Positions 42,441 through 50,552 of a stretch of 64,000 nucleotides of DNA are shown here, in pieces. A program made the position numbers and the translations under genes. The stretch is from assembly GCF_040643435.1 (NCBI RefSeq), contig NZ_JBEYUH010000012.1, forward strand, positions 62,001 to 126,000, written 5' to 3'. Every line of letters begins with the position of its first letter. Positions within the stretch are counted from its first letter, which is position 1. The stretch is from Rhodococcus sp040643435 (lineage in GTDB: Bacteria; Actinomycetota; Actinomycetes; Mycobacteriales; Mycobacteriaceae). The notes under the pieces were generated by a model. The model was not told where the DNA came from, did no database searches, and was given only the letters and a program-made list of their open reading frames with translations.

Positions 42441-42549
42441 GACAGTGACAGCCGACAGCGCAGTCGCCGCCGGCGATGCCGACGATGTGGCGGCAACCAC
42501 AGCCGACCCGAACTGGAACATGTACGCCGACTGTGATGTTCTCCAAGGC

Positions 42550-42804
42550 ATGACGACCACCGACGCACCTGCCCTGACCGTCTACTCCACCTCCTGGTGC
42601 GGCTACTGCAGGCGACTGAAGACACAGCTCGACGCGAACGGCATCGAATACACGGAGATCGACATCGAGTCGGATCCGGCTGCCGCAGAGTTCGTGGGCA
42701 GCGTCAACAACGGCAACCATGTGGTGCCCACCGTCAAGTACGCCGACGGCAGCACCGCGACCAATCCGCCGCTGGCCGAGGTCAAGCGCGCGCTCGGTCT
42801 CTGA
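42550..42804 (+). CDS. mrx1: Mycoredoxin 1 (glutaredoxin-like)
   Basis: An 84-residue thioredoxin-fold protein with the active site WCGYC (Cys17, Cys20), cis-Pro in HVVPTVKYADGS and C-terminal helix LAEVKRALGL. Mycoredoxin reduces mixed disulfides between proteins and mycothiol. It is divergent from uvrD2, as in M. tuberculosis (Rv3198A). ATG 42550 fits family length. Confidence 0.93.
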   Translation: MTTTDAPALTVYSTSWCGYCRRLKTQLDANGIEYTEIDIESDPAAAEFVGSVNNGNHVVPTVKYADGSTATNPPLAEVKRALGL

Positions 42805-42819
42805 TCGACCCCCGTTGCG

Positions 42820-42850
42820 AAGGCCGGTCGCGTTCGTCGCGACCGGCCTT
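42820..42850. terminator. Bidirectional hairpin terminator between mycoredoxin and nudC
   Basis: AAGGCCGGTCGCG and CGCGACCGGCCTT, a 13-bp stem with loop TTCGT, followed by TCTCATTCC. It closely resembles the terminator at 29292-29324 (AAGGCCGGTCG core). Confidence 0.85.
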
Positions 42851-42852
42851 TC

Positions 42853-43752
42853 TCATTCCTTGACCCAGCCCTCGAGCATGCCGCGCGCGATCGAGATCGA
42901 GCCGGGCAACAGCAGCGGCACGTCCTCGGCCGATCCCCAGTCACCCGTCGCCAGTGCCGCCCGCACCTCGTCGCGTGTGAACCAACGCGCTTCGGTGATC
43001 TCCCCGTCCCGGAAGTCGAGCTTCTGGGCAGGATCGGCGGCCGCCGCGAATCCGAGCATGAGCGACCGGGGAAACGGCCAGGGCTGACTGCCGAGATACC
43101 GCACGTCCCGCACTTCGACGCCGACCTCTTCGCGGATCTCGCGCACCACACACGATTCGAGCGATTCGCCGGCCTCGACGAAACCTGCGAGCACGGAGAA
43201 GCGCCGCTCCGGCCATACCGGCTGCCGGGCCAGCAGGACACGATCGTGCCCGTCGTGCACGAGGCAGATGATCGCCGGATCGGTGCGGGGGAACTCCTCG
43301 TGCCCGGTCTCGGTGCTGATCCTCGACCAGCCGGACATCCTCGGGCGGGTGGGCGAGCCGTCGACCGCGCTGTAGCCGGCGTTGTCGTGCCAGTTCAGCA
43401 ACGCCACCGCGCTCACCATGAGGTCGGCATCCGCATCGTCGAGGTGCTCTCCGACTCGCCGGAGATCGCCCACCGTGCCCGTCTGAGCGAGCACCCTCAC
43501 TGCCCAGACATGGTGTCCGTCACGGATGCCCAGGAAGATCGCACCGGCGACCGGTTCGGGACCGAGTTCGGACGCGTCGCCGAGCACGAGTGCCCCGTCG
43601 GACACGCGGACCTGGTTGCGCCGATCGACGCGCAGCAGTTTCGCGTCGGCCCATCCGGATCGCAGTGCGTCCTCGTCGGAACGCAGTTCCTCCGCCCGAT
43701 CGACGACGGTACGGGAGAGCAGCGGGGTACCCGACAGGGCGAAACCGGTCAC
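42853..43752 (-). CDS. nudC: NAD+ diphosphatase / Nudix hydrolase NudC
   Basis: A 299-residue Nudix enzyme that cleaves NAD(H) and removes NAD caps from RNA. The Nudix box is GFVEAGES through REIREEVGVEV, followed by the NudC signature SQPWPFPRSLMLGF. The four-cysteine zinc site of E. coli NudC is absent; the region reads LLNWHDNAGYSAVDGSP, as in mycobacterial homologues. Start is GTG 43752. It is nine bases downstream of the K+ channel gene. Confidence 0.92.
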   Translation of the reverse strand: MTGFALSGTPLLSRTVVDRAEELRSDEDALRSGWADAKLLRVDRRNQVRVSDGALVLGDASELGPEPVAGAIFLGIRDGHHVWAVRVLAQTGTVGDLRRVGEHLDDADADLMVSAVALLNWHDNAGYSAVDGSPTRPRMSGWSRISTETGHEEFPRTDPAIICLVHDGHDRVLLARQPVWPERRFSVLAGFVEAGESLESCVVREIREEVGVEVRDVRYLGSQPWPFPRSLMLGFAAAADPAQKLDFRDGEITEARWFTRDEVRAALATGDWGSAEDVPLLLPGSISIARGMLEGWVKE

Positions 43753-43761
43753 ACCAGCACC

Positions 43762-44850
43762 CTAGCCACGCATGGCGCCGGGCGGCGAACCCACCAACCG
43801 GATGTAGAGCAGTTTGTCTTCCGGTTCGAGCGCGTCCACCTCCGGTGACCCGATCCGCCACATCCGCCCGTCCCGCACGACGGCGAGGACGATGTCCTTG
43901 AGATGTCGCGGTGACCCGCCGACCTCACTCGGTTCGACATCGCGCTCGGTGATGGCGAAGCCCGCCTCCGGCGTGAGCAGATCCTCGATCATCTCGACGA
44001 CATTCGGGGTCGTCGTCGCGATGCCCAGGAGGCGACCCGCCGTCTCCGAGGAGATGACCACCGAGTCCGCACCCGACTGGCGCAGCAGGTGTGTGTTCTC
44101 CGACTCGCGGATCGCGGCGACGATCTTTGCGCGCGGGGCAATCTCCCGCGCGCTGAGGGTGACGAGCACCGCGGTGTCGTCACGGTTCGCAGCGACGATC
44201 ACCGCCGCGGCATGTTGCACCCCGGCGAGCCGGAGCACGTCGGACTTCGTCGCCGAGCCCTGAACGGTCACGAGGCCTTGTCCGGCTGCGGACTCGAGTA
44301 CCACCGGATCGGTGTCGACCACGACGATCTCGGACGGCGGTATCCCGTCGCCGAGCATGGCGTCGACCGCGGTACGGCCCTTGGTGCCGTAACCGATGAC
44401 GACGGTGTGATTACGCACGCGGCGCCTCCAACGCTGGATCTTGAATGCTTGCCGGGAGTTCTCGGTCAGTGCCGAGAGAGTCGTACCGACCAGCACGATG
44501 AGGAAGAAGACCCGGAGCGGGGTGATCAGCAGGATGTTGATCAGTCGCGCTTCGGGGGTGATGGGGGTGATGTCGCCGTAGCCAGTGGTCGAGAGCGACA
44601 CCGTGGCGTAGTAGACGCAGTCGAGCAACGACAGTTCGTCGCCCTGGGCGTCGCGGTATCCATCGCGATCGAGGTAGACGACGACGACCGCCACGAACAG
44701 CGCCACGAACGCGTAGCCGATCCGACGAGCGATCGCGAGTCCGGGGCTTCTCTGTTCCTGCGGTACGCGCAGCACACCGACGAGCGCGAAGTCGGGTCGC
44801 TCGGTGAGCTGATCGGAGCGGCTGAACCGCGCACGCAACCTCCCGGGCAT
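43762..44850 (-). CDS. Potassium channel with RCK/TrkA-N domain
   Basis: A 362-residue two-helix K+ channel. Helix 1 (about 44-60), pore with selectivity filter TTGYGD (88-93), helix 2 (about 108-128), then an RCK domain with NHTVVIGYGTKGRTAVDAML (Rossmann) and VVVDTDP, and a C-terminal TrkA-C-like domain (about 285-360). The RCK part binds nucleotides or ions to gate the channel. Homologue of Rv3200c, followed by nudC. Start ATG 44850. Confidence 0.9.
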   Translation of the reverse strand: MPGRLRARFSRSDQLTERPDFALVGVLRVPQEQRSPGLAIARRIGYAFVALFVAVVVVYLDRDGYRDAQGDELSLLDCVYYATVSLSTTGYGDITPITPEARLINILLITPLRVFFLIVLVGTTLSALTENSRQAFKIQRWRRRVRNHTVVIGYGTKGRTAVDAMLGDGIPPSEIVVVDTDPVVLESAAGQGLVTVQGSATKSDVLRLAGVQHAAAVIVAANRDDTAVLVTLSAREIAPRAKIVAAIRESENTHLLRQSGADSVVISSETAGRLLGIATTTPNVVEMIEDLLTPEAGFAITERDVEPSEVGGSPRHLKDIVLAVVRDGRMWRIGSPEVDALEPEDKLLYIRLVGSPPGAMRG

Positions 44851-44970
44851 CGCGGTGTCCACCTTCCTGCTGTCGGCCCCTACTGGCGGCCACCCTCGGT
44901 CGTCGCGGTATCGAGCGGACTGTGTCCGATACCGGATCGCAGCGTACCGCCGCGCGCTAGTGTGGCGCGC

Positions 44971-45366
44971 ATGTCCACGACCACGAAAACGTCGCAACGC
45001 TCCGCGATCCGGCTGGCCACTCTGCTGTTCGGTGCCGGAGTGCTGCATTTCGTGCGACCGGAACCGTTCGACGGCATAGTCCCCCGCGCTCTTCCGGGCG
45101 ATGCCCGCACCTATACCTATGTGTCGGGAGTGGCCGAGATTGCCGTGGCCGGTGCGCTCGCGGTGCCTCGTTCGCGGCGGCTCGGCGGCACCCTCGCCGC
45201 GGCCCTGTTCCTTGCGGTCTTCCCTGCCAATGTTCAGATGGCCGTGACGTGGTTGCGCAGTCCGAAACTCTCCCCGGCCACCAAGGCCGTGGCCCTCGCC
45301 CGGCTGCCCCTGCAGATCCCGCTCGTCACCGAAGCGGTGAGGGTTCGCCGCACCGCACCGCGTTGA
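44971..45366 (+). CDS. Small DoxX-like membrane protein
   Basis: A 131-residue membrane protein with about four helices, including ATLLFGAGVLHFVRPEPFDG, YVSGVAEIAVAGALAVP and LGGTLAAALFLAVFPANVQM. It resembles the DoxX superfamily and has no cysteines for redox. ATG 44971. Divergent from the K+ channel gene. Function unknown. Confidence 0.75.
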   Translation: MSTTTKTSQRSAIRLATLLFGAGVLHFVRPEPFDGIVPRALPGDARTYTYVSGVAEIAVAGALAVPRSRRLGGTLAAALFLAVFPANVQMAVTWLRSPKLSPATKAVALARLPLQIPLVTEAVRVRRTAPR

Positions 45367-45414
45367 CCGTTCCCGGACTGTGATTACGGTCACAACGAAC
45401 GGGTATGCGTCGGT

Positions 45415-46479
45415 ATGGATACCGGACGTGGTCTGAAGGTCGTGGTCGTCGGCGCGACCGGCAATGTGGGCACGGGCGTTGTCGAGGCGCTCAGCAACGA
45501 ACCCGCTGTCGCCGAGATAGTCGGCGTCGCGCGACGGCCGACCGAGTGGACGTGCCCGAAGACGACGTTCACGGTCGCCGACACCACAACCGACGACTTC
45601 CGCCCGATCGTGCGCGGGGCCGACGCGGTGATCCACCTTGCGTGGCTCTTCCAGCCCACCCACCGCCCGGAGGTGACGTGGAAGAACAACGTACTCGGCG
45701 CGATCTCGGTGTTCGAGGCGGCCGAGGCCGAGAAGGTTCCCGCTCTGATCTACTCGTCGTCGGTGGCGGCCTATTCACCCGGCAACTCGGACGATCGTGT
45801 CACCGAGAACTGGCCGACGCACGGGTGGCCGGGTGCGGCCTATCCTCGCGAGAAGTCCTATCTCGAGCGTTGCCTCGACACTCTCGAACTGCGGAATCCG
45901 GACATGCGGATCGTGCGGATGCGGCCGTATTTCATCTTCAAGCGCGAGTCGGCGACCTCGCAGCGGCGGATCTTCGTCGGCCCCCTGCTACCGGGAAATC
46001 TGCTGCGCAGCGGACTGCTGCCCGTCATGCCACTCGTCGAGGATCTCCGCTTTCAGGTTCTCCACACGAGCGACGTGGCCGACGCATTCGCCCGGGCGAC
46101 CGTCCGCCCCGTCCACGGGCCGTTCAACCTCGCGACGGAACCACCGGTGGACGGCTCCTTCCTCGCCGAGATGTTCTCCGCCCGGAAGATCCCGGTACCG
46201 CGGACGGCGCTCCGCGAAGCGCTGCGAGCGGCGTGGCATGCGCACCTCGTTCCGGCATCGCCCGGTCTGCTCGACACCGTGCTGCAACTACCCTTGCTCG
46301 ACAGCACGCGCGCCCGGGCCGAGCTGGACTGGACACCGCGGTATTCACCGAGCGAGATCCTCTCGGAGTTCCTGTCCGGTCTGCGGGACGGCACCGGGAT
46401 GCCCACAGCCCCGCTGGCTCCCGACACGGCCGGTCGCCGAATCCACGAAGTCGCAACCGGCGTGGGGCAACGTCCCTGA
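45415..46479 (+). CDS. NAD-dependent epimerase/dehydratase (extended SDR)
   Basis: A 354-residue extended short-chain dehydrogenase/reductase. Dinucleotide-binding GATGNVG (13-19), SSSVAAYSPG with catalytic Ser, and YPREKSYLE (Tyr-x3-Lys). Substrate is unknown; related actinobacterial proteins are annotated as sugar epimerases or ketone reductases. ATG 45415. It follows the DoxX-like gene by about 48 bases and converges with the hydrolase at 46488. Confidence 0.83.
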   Translation: MDTGRGLKVVVVGATGNVGTGVVEALSNEPAVAEIVGVARRPTEWTCPKTTFTVADTTTDDFRPIVRGADAVIHLAWLFQPTHRPEVTWKNNVLGAISVFEAAEAEKVPALIYSSSVAAYSPGNSDDRVTENWPTHGWPGAAYPREKSYLERCLDTLELRNPDMRIVRMRPYFIFKRESATSQRRIFVGPLLPGNLLRSGLLPVMPLVEDLRFQVLHTSDVADAFARATVRPVHGPFNLATEPPVDGSFLAEMFSARKIPVPRTALREALRAAWHAHLVPASPGLLDTVLQLPLLDSTRARAELDWTPRYSPSEILSEFLSGLRDGTGMPTAPLAPDTAGRRIHEVATGVGQRP

Positions 46480-46487
46480 ACCGCGCG

Positions 46488-47171
46488 TCACCTCGGCGAC
46501 AGCAGAACTTCGGCGAGTTCGGACGGCCGCGCAAGCGCCGGAAGGTGACCGCTGTCGACGATCTCGGGTTCGATACCGAGGCGGTCGCGCGACAGGCGCG
46601 TCACGAGCGGCAGCGGTAGGAACCGGTCGTGGCTGCCGGCGACCACGCGGACGGGGACGCTCGGCCACCGGTCGGCGTCCCAGGCGGGCTCGAAGGCGGC
46701 CTCCGAAGGTGCGGACGCCTCGCGCGTGAACGCCTCGGCCACGACATCCTCCGGCACGTCGTGGAAGAACACCTCGCGCATGTCCATCGGAGCATCAGGG
46801 TCGCGACCTGCGGCGACCTCCTGGTCTCGCCTGGCCTCCCCGTGTCCGACATTCCCCCACCACCGGGCAAGCGACTCCCCCGGCGCCGGGATCATCGGAG
46901 CGACGAGGACGAGTTCGTCGACGGCGCACCGCTCGGCGACGAGAACCGCCGTGAACGCGGACATGGACTGGGCCACGAGTACCACAGGAGACGACGCCTC
47001 CCGGATCGCATCGACGACGAGAGCGGCGTAGTCGTACTGGTCCGCCCTCTCGTCCGAATACGGCAGGTCCACCGCGAGGGTGCGGTGTCCGCGCCGCTCG
47101 AGCAGCGGTATCACCCGGTGCCAGTACCACGAGTCGGATCCGGCACCGGGGAGCAGCACGAAGGTCGCCAT
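46488..47171 (-). CDS. Alpha/beta-hydrolase fold protein
   Basis: A 227-residue alpha/beta hydrolase. The oxyanion/N-terminal LLPGAGSDSWYWHRV is typical; the nucleophile elbow reads VAQSMSAF (Ser69, AxSxS rather than GxSxG), the acid is in AGSHDRFLPL and the His in DSGHLPALA. Resembles the esterase/plant-methyl-esterase branch. It is three bases downstream of adnB and could be co-transcribed with it, although a functional link is not evident. Confidence 0.8.
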   Translation of the reverse strand: MATFVLLPGAGSDSWYWHRVIPLLERRGHRTLAVDLPYSDERADQYDYAALVVDAIREASSPVVLVAQSMSAFTAVLVAERCAVDELVLVAPMIPAPGESLARWWGNVGHGEARRDQEVAAGRDPDAPMDMREVFFHDVPEDVVAEAFTREASAPSEAAFEPAWDADRWPSVPVRVVAGSHDRFLPLPLVTRLSRDRLGIEPEIVDSGHLPALARPSELAEVLLSPR

Positions 47172-47174
47172 GGT

Positions 47175-50100
47175 TCATTCTCGGCGGTTCGGCACGGACG
47201 TCACGGAGGATTCGCGCGAGGATTCTCCGGCCTCGAGGACCAGACGTTCGAGCATCGCCGCGCCGGGCAGTTCTTCGGGTGCGACGGTGCGTCCGGTGCG
47301 CACGTAGTGGAAGGCCGCTCGAACCTTGTGCAGGGGGAGTTCGGCGGGCCGGCCGGTGAGCCGCTCGGTTCGCGCTGCCATCAGCTGCGCCCAGGCGAGT
47401 CGATAGGCGGCCAGCTGCACACCGACCGCGGCGAGCTTCTCGCCTTCCGGTTCGGCGCCGGTCTTCCAGTCGATGACCGTCCACCCCCCGTCCGGATCCT
47501 CGAAGACGGCGTCGATGCGGCCGCGGACGACCGTGCCACCCAGGGCGGTCTCGAACGGCACCTCGACCTCGACGGGATTGCGCGATGCCCACGGGGAACG
47601 GAGGAAGGCCTCCTGGAGCCGGTCGAAGTGCGAGTCGTCGCCGTCTTCGTCGTCGGCACCGGGAAGCTCGTCGAGGTCGAGCAGGCGCGTCGCTCCGAAC
47701 CTGCGCTCGAGCCAGGCGTGGAAGGCGGTGCCGCGACGTGCGAGCGGATTGGGCCGGAACGGCAACGGGCGGCGTAACCGGGCCGCGAGGGCGTCGGGAT
47801 CGGTCGCGAGGTCGACCAGCTGACTGACGGACAGCTGAGCGGGCAGGGCCACCTCGGCGCTCTGCTCAGCGCGCTGTTCACGTTCTGCCAGGAGGGCATC
47901 GACGTCGGCGGCCCACTCGTCGGGATCGTCTTCGTACTCGGTCGGAAGGTCGGCTCGGTCGAGTTCGGAGAGGACGAGTGCGGAACCACGTTCGACGTCG
48001 GCGCGCCGGGAGCCGAGGGGGTCGCGCGGCCACAACGCGTTCCGTGGTGACGCCGTCAGCGGGTTCTGCTCGTCGGGTTCCGGGTCGGGCGCCCACTGCT
48101 CGATCACACCGAGTTCGGGCCGGGCGGTGACGATCTCGTGCAGTTCCTCCAGGAAGGGTGACGGCCCCTTCGGGTCGGATCCGGTTTCGGCCCAGTGATG
48201 CGCGGAGACCAGCAAGGCGCGTTCGGTGCGGGTGAGTGCGACGTAGAACAGGCGACGGTCCTCGTCGAGCTTACGGCGCTTGAGGGCTGCCTTGTGGGTA
48301 TCGATCACTCGCTCGAGCATCTTGCGATCGGAGACGTCGGCGAGTTCGAGCACGGGCACACCGTCGGTGTTGCCCGGTTCGTCGCCGGGCAGCACCCGGT
48401 CGCCTCGGAGATGCGGGGGGAGTTCGTCGGTGGAACCGAGCCAGGTCGCGGCGGCATTGGCCGACGGGAAGACTCCGGCCGCGACGTGCGGAACCGCGAC
48501 GACCTCCCATTCGAGCCCCTTCGCCGAGTGGACGGTGAGGATCTGCACCCGGTCGGGGTCGACCTCCACCTCCCCCGGCGTGAGACCCTGCTCGATCTCC
48601 TCCGCAGCGGCGAGATAGGTCAACAGACCGGGAAGGGTCGCGTGGGTCCGCGCGGCATAGGACGCGACGACCGCCGCGAACGCGTCGAGATGCTCGCGGC
48701 CGGCGACTCCGCGCCTGCTGCCCACCCGCGCCTCGGTTTCGATGCCGATACCGAGTACGCGTTCGACCTCGGCGACGAGTTCGGTGAGCGGCTGTCCGAG
48801 ACGCTCTCGCAGAGAGGTCAGTTCGCGCCCCAGCGCCACGATGCGCGCATACCCGAACTCCGAGTAGCGTTCGCGTTCGCCGGGGTCGGAGATCGCGTCG
48901 GCGAGTCCGGCCTGGTCGGCGTACTCACCGGGAAGAGCCGAATCGAGAGCGTCGTCGAGGGCGTCGGGATCGGTCACCGCACCGCTGACACCCCACCGCG
49001 CCGCGATGGCCAGTTCCTGGGCGCGCTGCCAGAGCGCCTTCAGGTCGGCGGCACCGAGCTGCCAGCGGGCCCCGGTGAGCACGCGCACCGCCGCGCTGCC
49101 GGCGAGCGGGTCGGCCGCCAGGCGCAACATCGCCAGCACGTCGGCGACCTCCGGTGTGTGGAGCAACCCACCGATACCGACGACCTCCACCGGAAGGTCG
49201 CGCGCACGCAACGCCTCGGCTATCGGTGCCGCGTCGGCATTGCGCCGGACCAGGACCGCCGCGGTCGGGGGTTTGCGTCCCGCCTCGCGTGCCGCTAGGT
49301 ACTCGGCGGCGATCCGGTCGGCCACCCATTCGCGTTCGGTCGCCACGTCGGGGTGCAGCGCGAGTCGGACGTCGCCGGCGGTGGCCTCGGGCCGCGGACG
49401 CAACCGGCTGACGGACACTCCCCGGTCGCGCAGGGGATCGGACGACACATTCGCCAGTTCGAGCGCCTGCGGCGGATTGCGCCAGCTGGTGAGCAGCTCC
49501 CGGGTCGGGGCGGGCTCACCGTTCGCCGACGGGAAGTCGGTCGCGAAGCGCGGCAGGTTGGCGGCCGATGCGCCACGCCAGCCGTAGATGGACTGCATGG
49601 GATCGCCGACCGCGGTCACGGCGAGTCCGGGGTCGGTGCCGCCACCGAACAGTGCCGCGAGCAGGACCCGCTGCGCATGGCCGGTGTCCTGGTACTCGTC
49701 GAGCAGCACGGCCCGGAAGCGGCTCCGCTCCCCGGCGCCCACTTCGACATGATCGCGGGCGACCCGTGCGGCGAGCGACATCTGGCTGCCGAAGTCCAGA
49801 GCGCCTTCACGGCGCAGGGTCTCGGACAACCGTTCGACGAGTGGGAGCAACTGCAGGCGGGCGTGTTGGGTCTCGAGATAGCCGAGAAGCGTCTTCGACG
49901 GTGTTCCTCGCTGCCCCGGACCGGGAGGAAGGGTATGCACGAGCTGCTCGAGCTCGAGATGGGCGTCGCGCAACCGATCGGGTTCGACGAGATGCTCGGC
50001 GAGTTGCCCGGACAACGCGAGCACGGCCTCGGTGACCGATGCGGGATTGCGGTCGGTGTCGAGTTCGCCGTCCCAAGAGCTGACCACACGGTGCGCGACC

Positions 50101-50552
50101 TGCCACAACTCGGTCTCGGACAGCAGCATCGCCGACGGCTCGATGGGCAGCAACAGACCGTGCTCGGCGAGCAGGCGACCGGCGTAGGCGTGGTACGTAC
50201 TCACCTCAGGTTCGCTACCGAGGATCCGAGCGCGCAACTCACCTGTCGGATCGAGATCACGCAGGAGTGCCGATCCTGCGAGTTTGGCGAGGCGGGCCCT
50301 GATCCGGGCCGTGAGTTGTTGAGCGGCCTTACGCGTGAAGGTCAGGCCCAGCACCTGCTCGGGGTCGACGAGGCCGTTGGCGACGAGCCATACGACGCGG
50401 GCGGCCATGGTCTCGGTCTTACCGGCGCCGGCCCCTGCGACGACCAGCATCGGGCCGGGCGGGGACTCGATGACGGCGGATTGCTCCGCCGTGGGCGGCA
50501 GCTGCCCGAGTGCCTCCGCGAGACGCAGCGCGCTCACCCGTGGTGCGCTCAT
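47175..50552 (-). CDS. adnB: AdnB subunit of the AdnAB helicase-nuclease
   Basis: A 1125-residue UvrD-like helicase with a C-terminal RecB-type nuclease domain. Walker A AGAGAGKT (39-46), Walker B LLDEYQDTGH, VGDPMQSIYGWRGA, YVALTRTERALL (motif VI). Nuclease motif VRGRIDAVFED then TVIDWKTG, containing catalytic Asp and Lys. It resects double-strand breaks with AdnA. It overlaps adnA by four bases (ATGA at 50549-50552). The pair replaces RecBCD or AddAB in actinobacteria. Confidence 0.95.
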   Translation of the reverse strand: MSAPRVSALRLAEALGQLPPTAEQSAVIESPPGPMLVVAGAGAGKTETMAARVVWLVANGLVDPEQVLGLTFTRKAAQQLTARIRARLAKLAGSALLRDLDPTGELRARILGSEPEVSTYHAYAGRLLAEHGLLLPIEPSAMLLSETELWQVAHRVVSSWDGELDTDRNPASVTEAVLALSGQLAEHLVEPDRLRDAHLELEQLVHTLPPGPGQRGTPSKTLLGYLETQHARLQLLPLVERLSETLRREGALDFGSQMSLAARVARDHVEVGAGERSRFRAVLLDEYQDTGHAQRVLLAALFGGGTDPGLAVTAVGDPMQSIYGWRGASAANLPRFATDFPSANGEPAPTRELLTSWRNPPQALELANVSSDPLRDRGVSVSRLRPRPEATAGDVRLALHPDVATEREWVADRIAAEYLAAREAGRKPPTAAVLVRRNADAAPIAEALRARDLPVEVVGIGGLLHTPEVADVLAMLRLAADPLAGSAAVRVLTGARWQLGAADLKALWQRAQELAIAARWGVSGAVTDPDALDDALDSALPGEYADQAGLADAISDPGERERYSEFGYARIVALGRELTSLRERLGQPLTELVAEVERVLGIGIETEARVGSRRGVAGREHLDAFAAVVASYAARTHATLPGLLTYLAAAEEIEQGLTPGEVEVDPDRVQILTVHSAKGLEWEVVAVPHVAAGVFPSANAAATWLGSTDELPPHLRGDRVLPGDEPGNTDGVPVLELADVSDRKMLERVIDTHKAALKRRKLDEDRRLFYVALTRTERALLVSAHHWAETGSDPKGPSPFLEELHEIVTARPELGVIEQWAPDPEPDEQNPLTASPRNALWPRDPLGSRRADVERGSALVLSELDRADLPTEYEDDPDEWAADVDALLAEREQRAEQSAEVALPAQLSVSQLVDLATDPDALAARLRRPLPFRPNPLARRGTAFHAWLERRFGATRLLDLDELPGADDEDGDDSHFDRLQEAFLRSPWASRNPVEVEVPFETALGGTVVRGRIDAVFEDPDGGWTVIDWKTGAEPEGEKLAAVGVQLAAYRLAWAQLMAARTERLTGRPAELPLHKVRAAFHYVRTGRTVAPEELPGAAMLERLVLEAGESSRESSVTSVPNRRE

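Noticed and set aside
42853..43752. Loss of the zinc site in NudC as a broken gene.
   Set aside because: Mycobacterial NudC proteins lack the same cysteines, and the Nudix box and SQPWPFPxS motif are intact.
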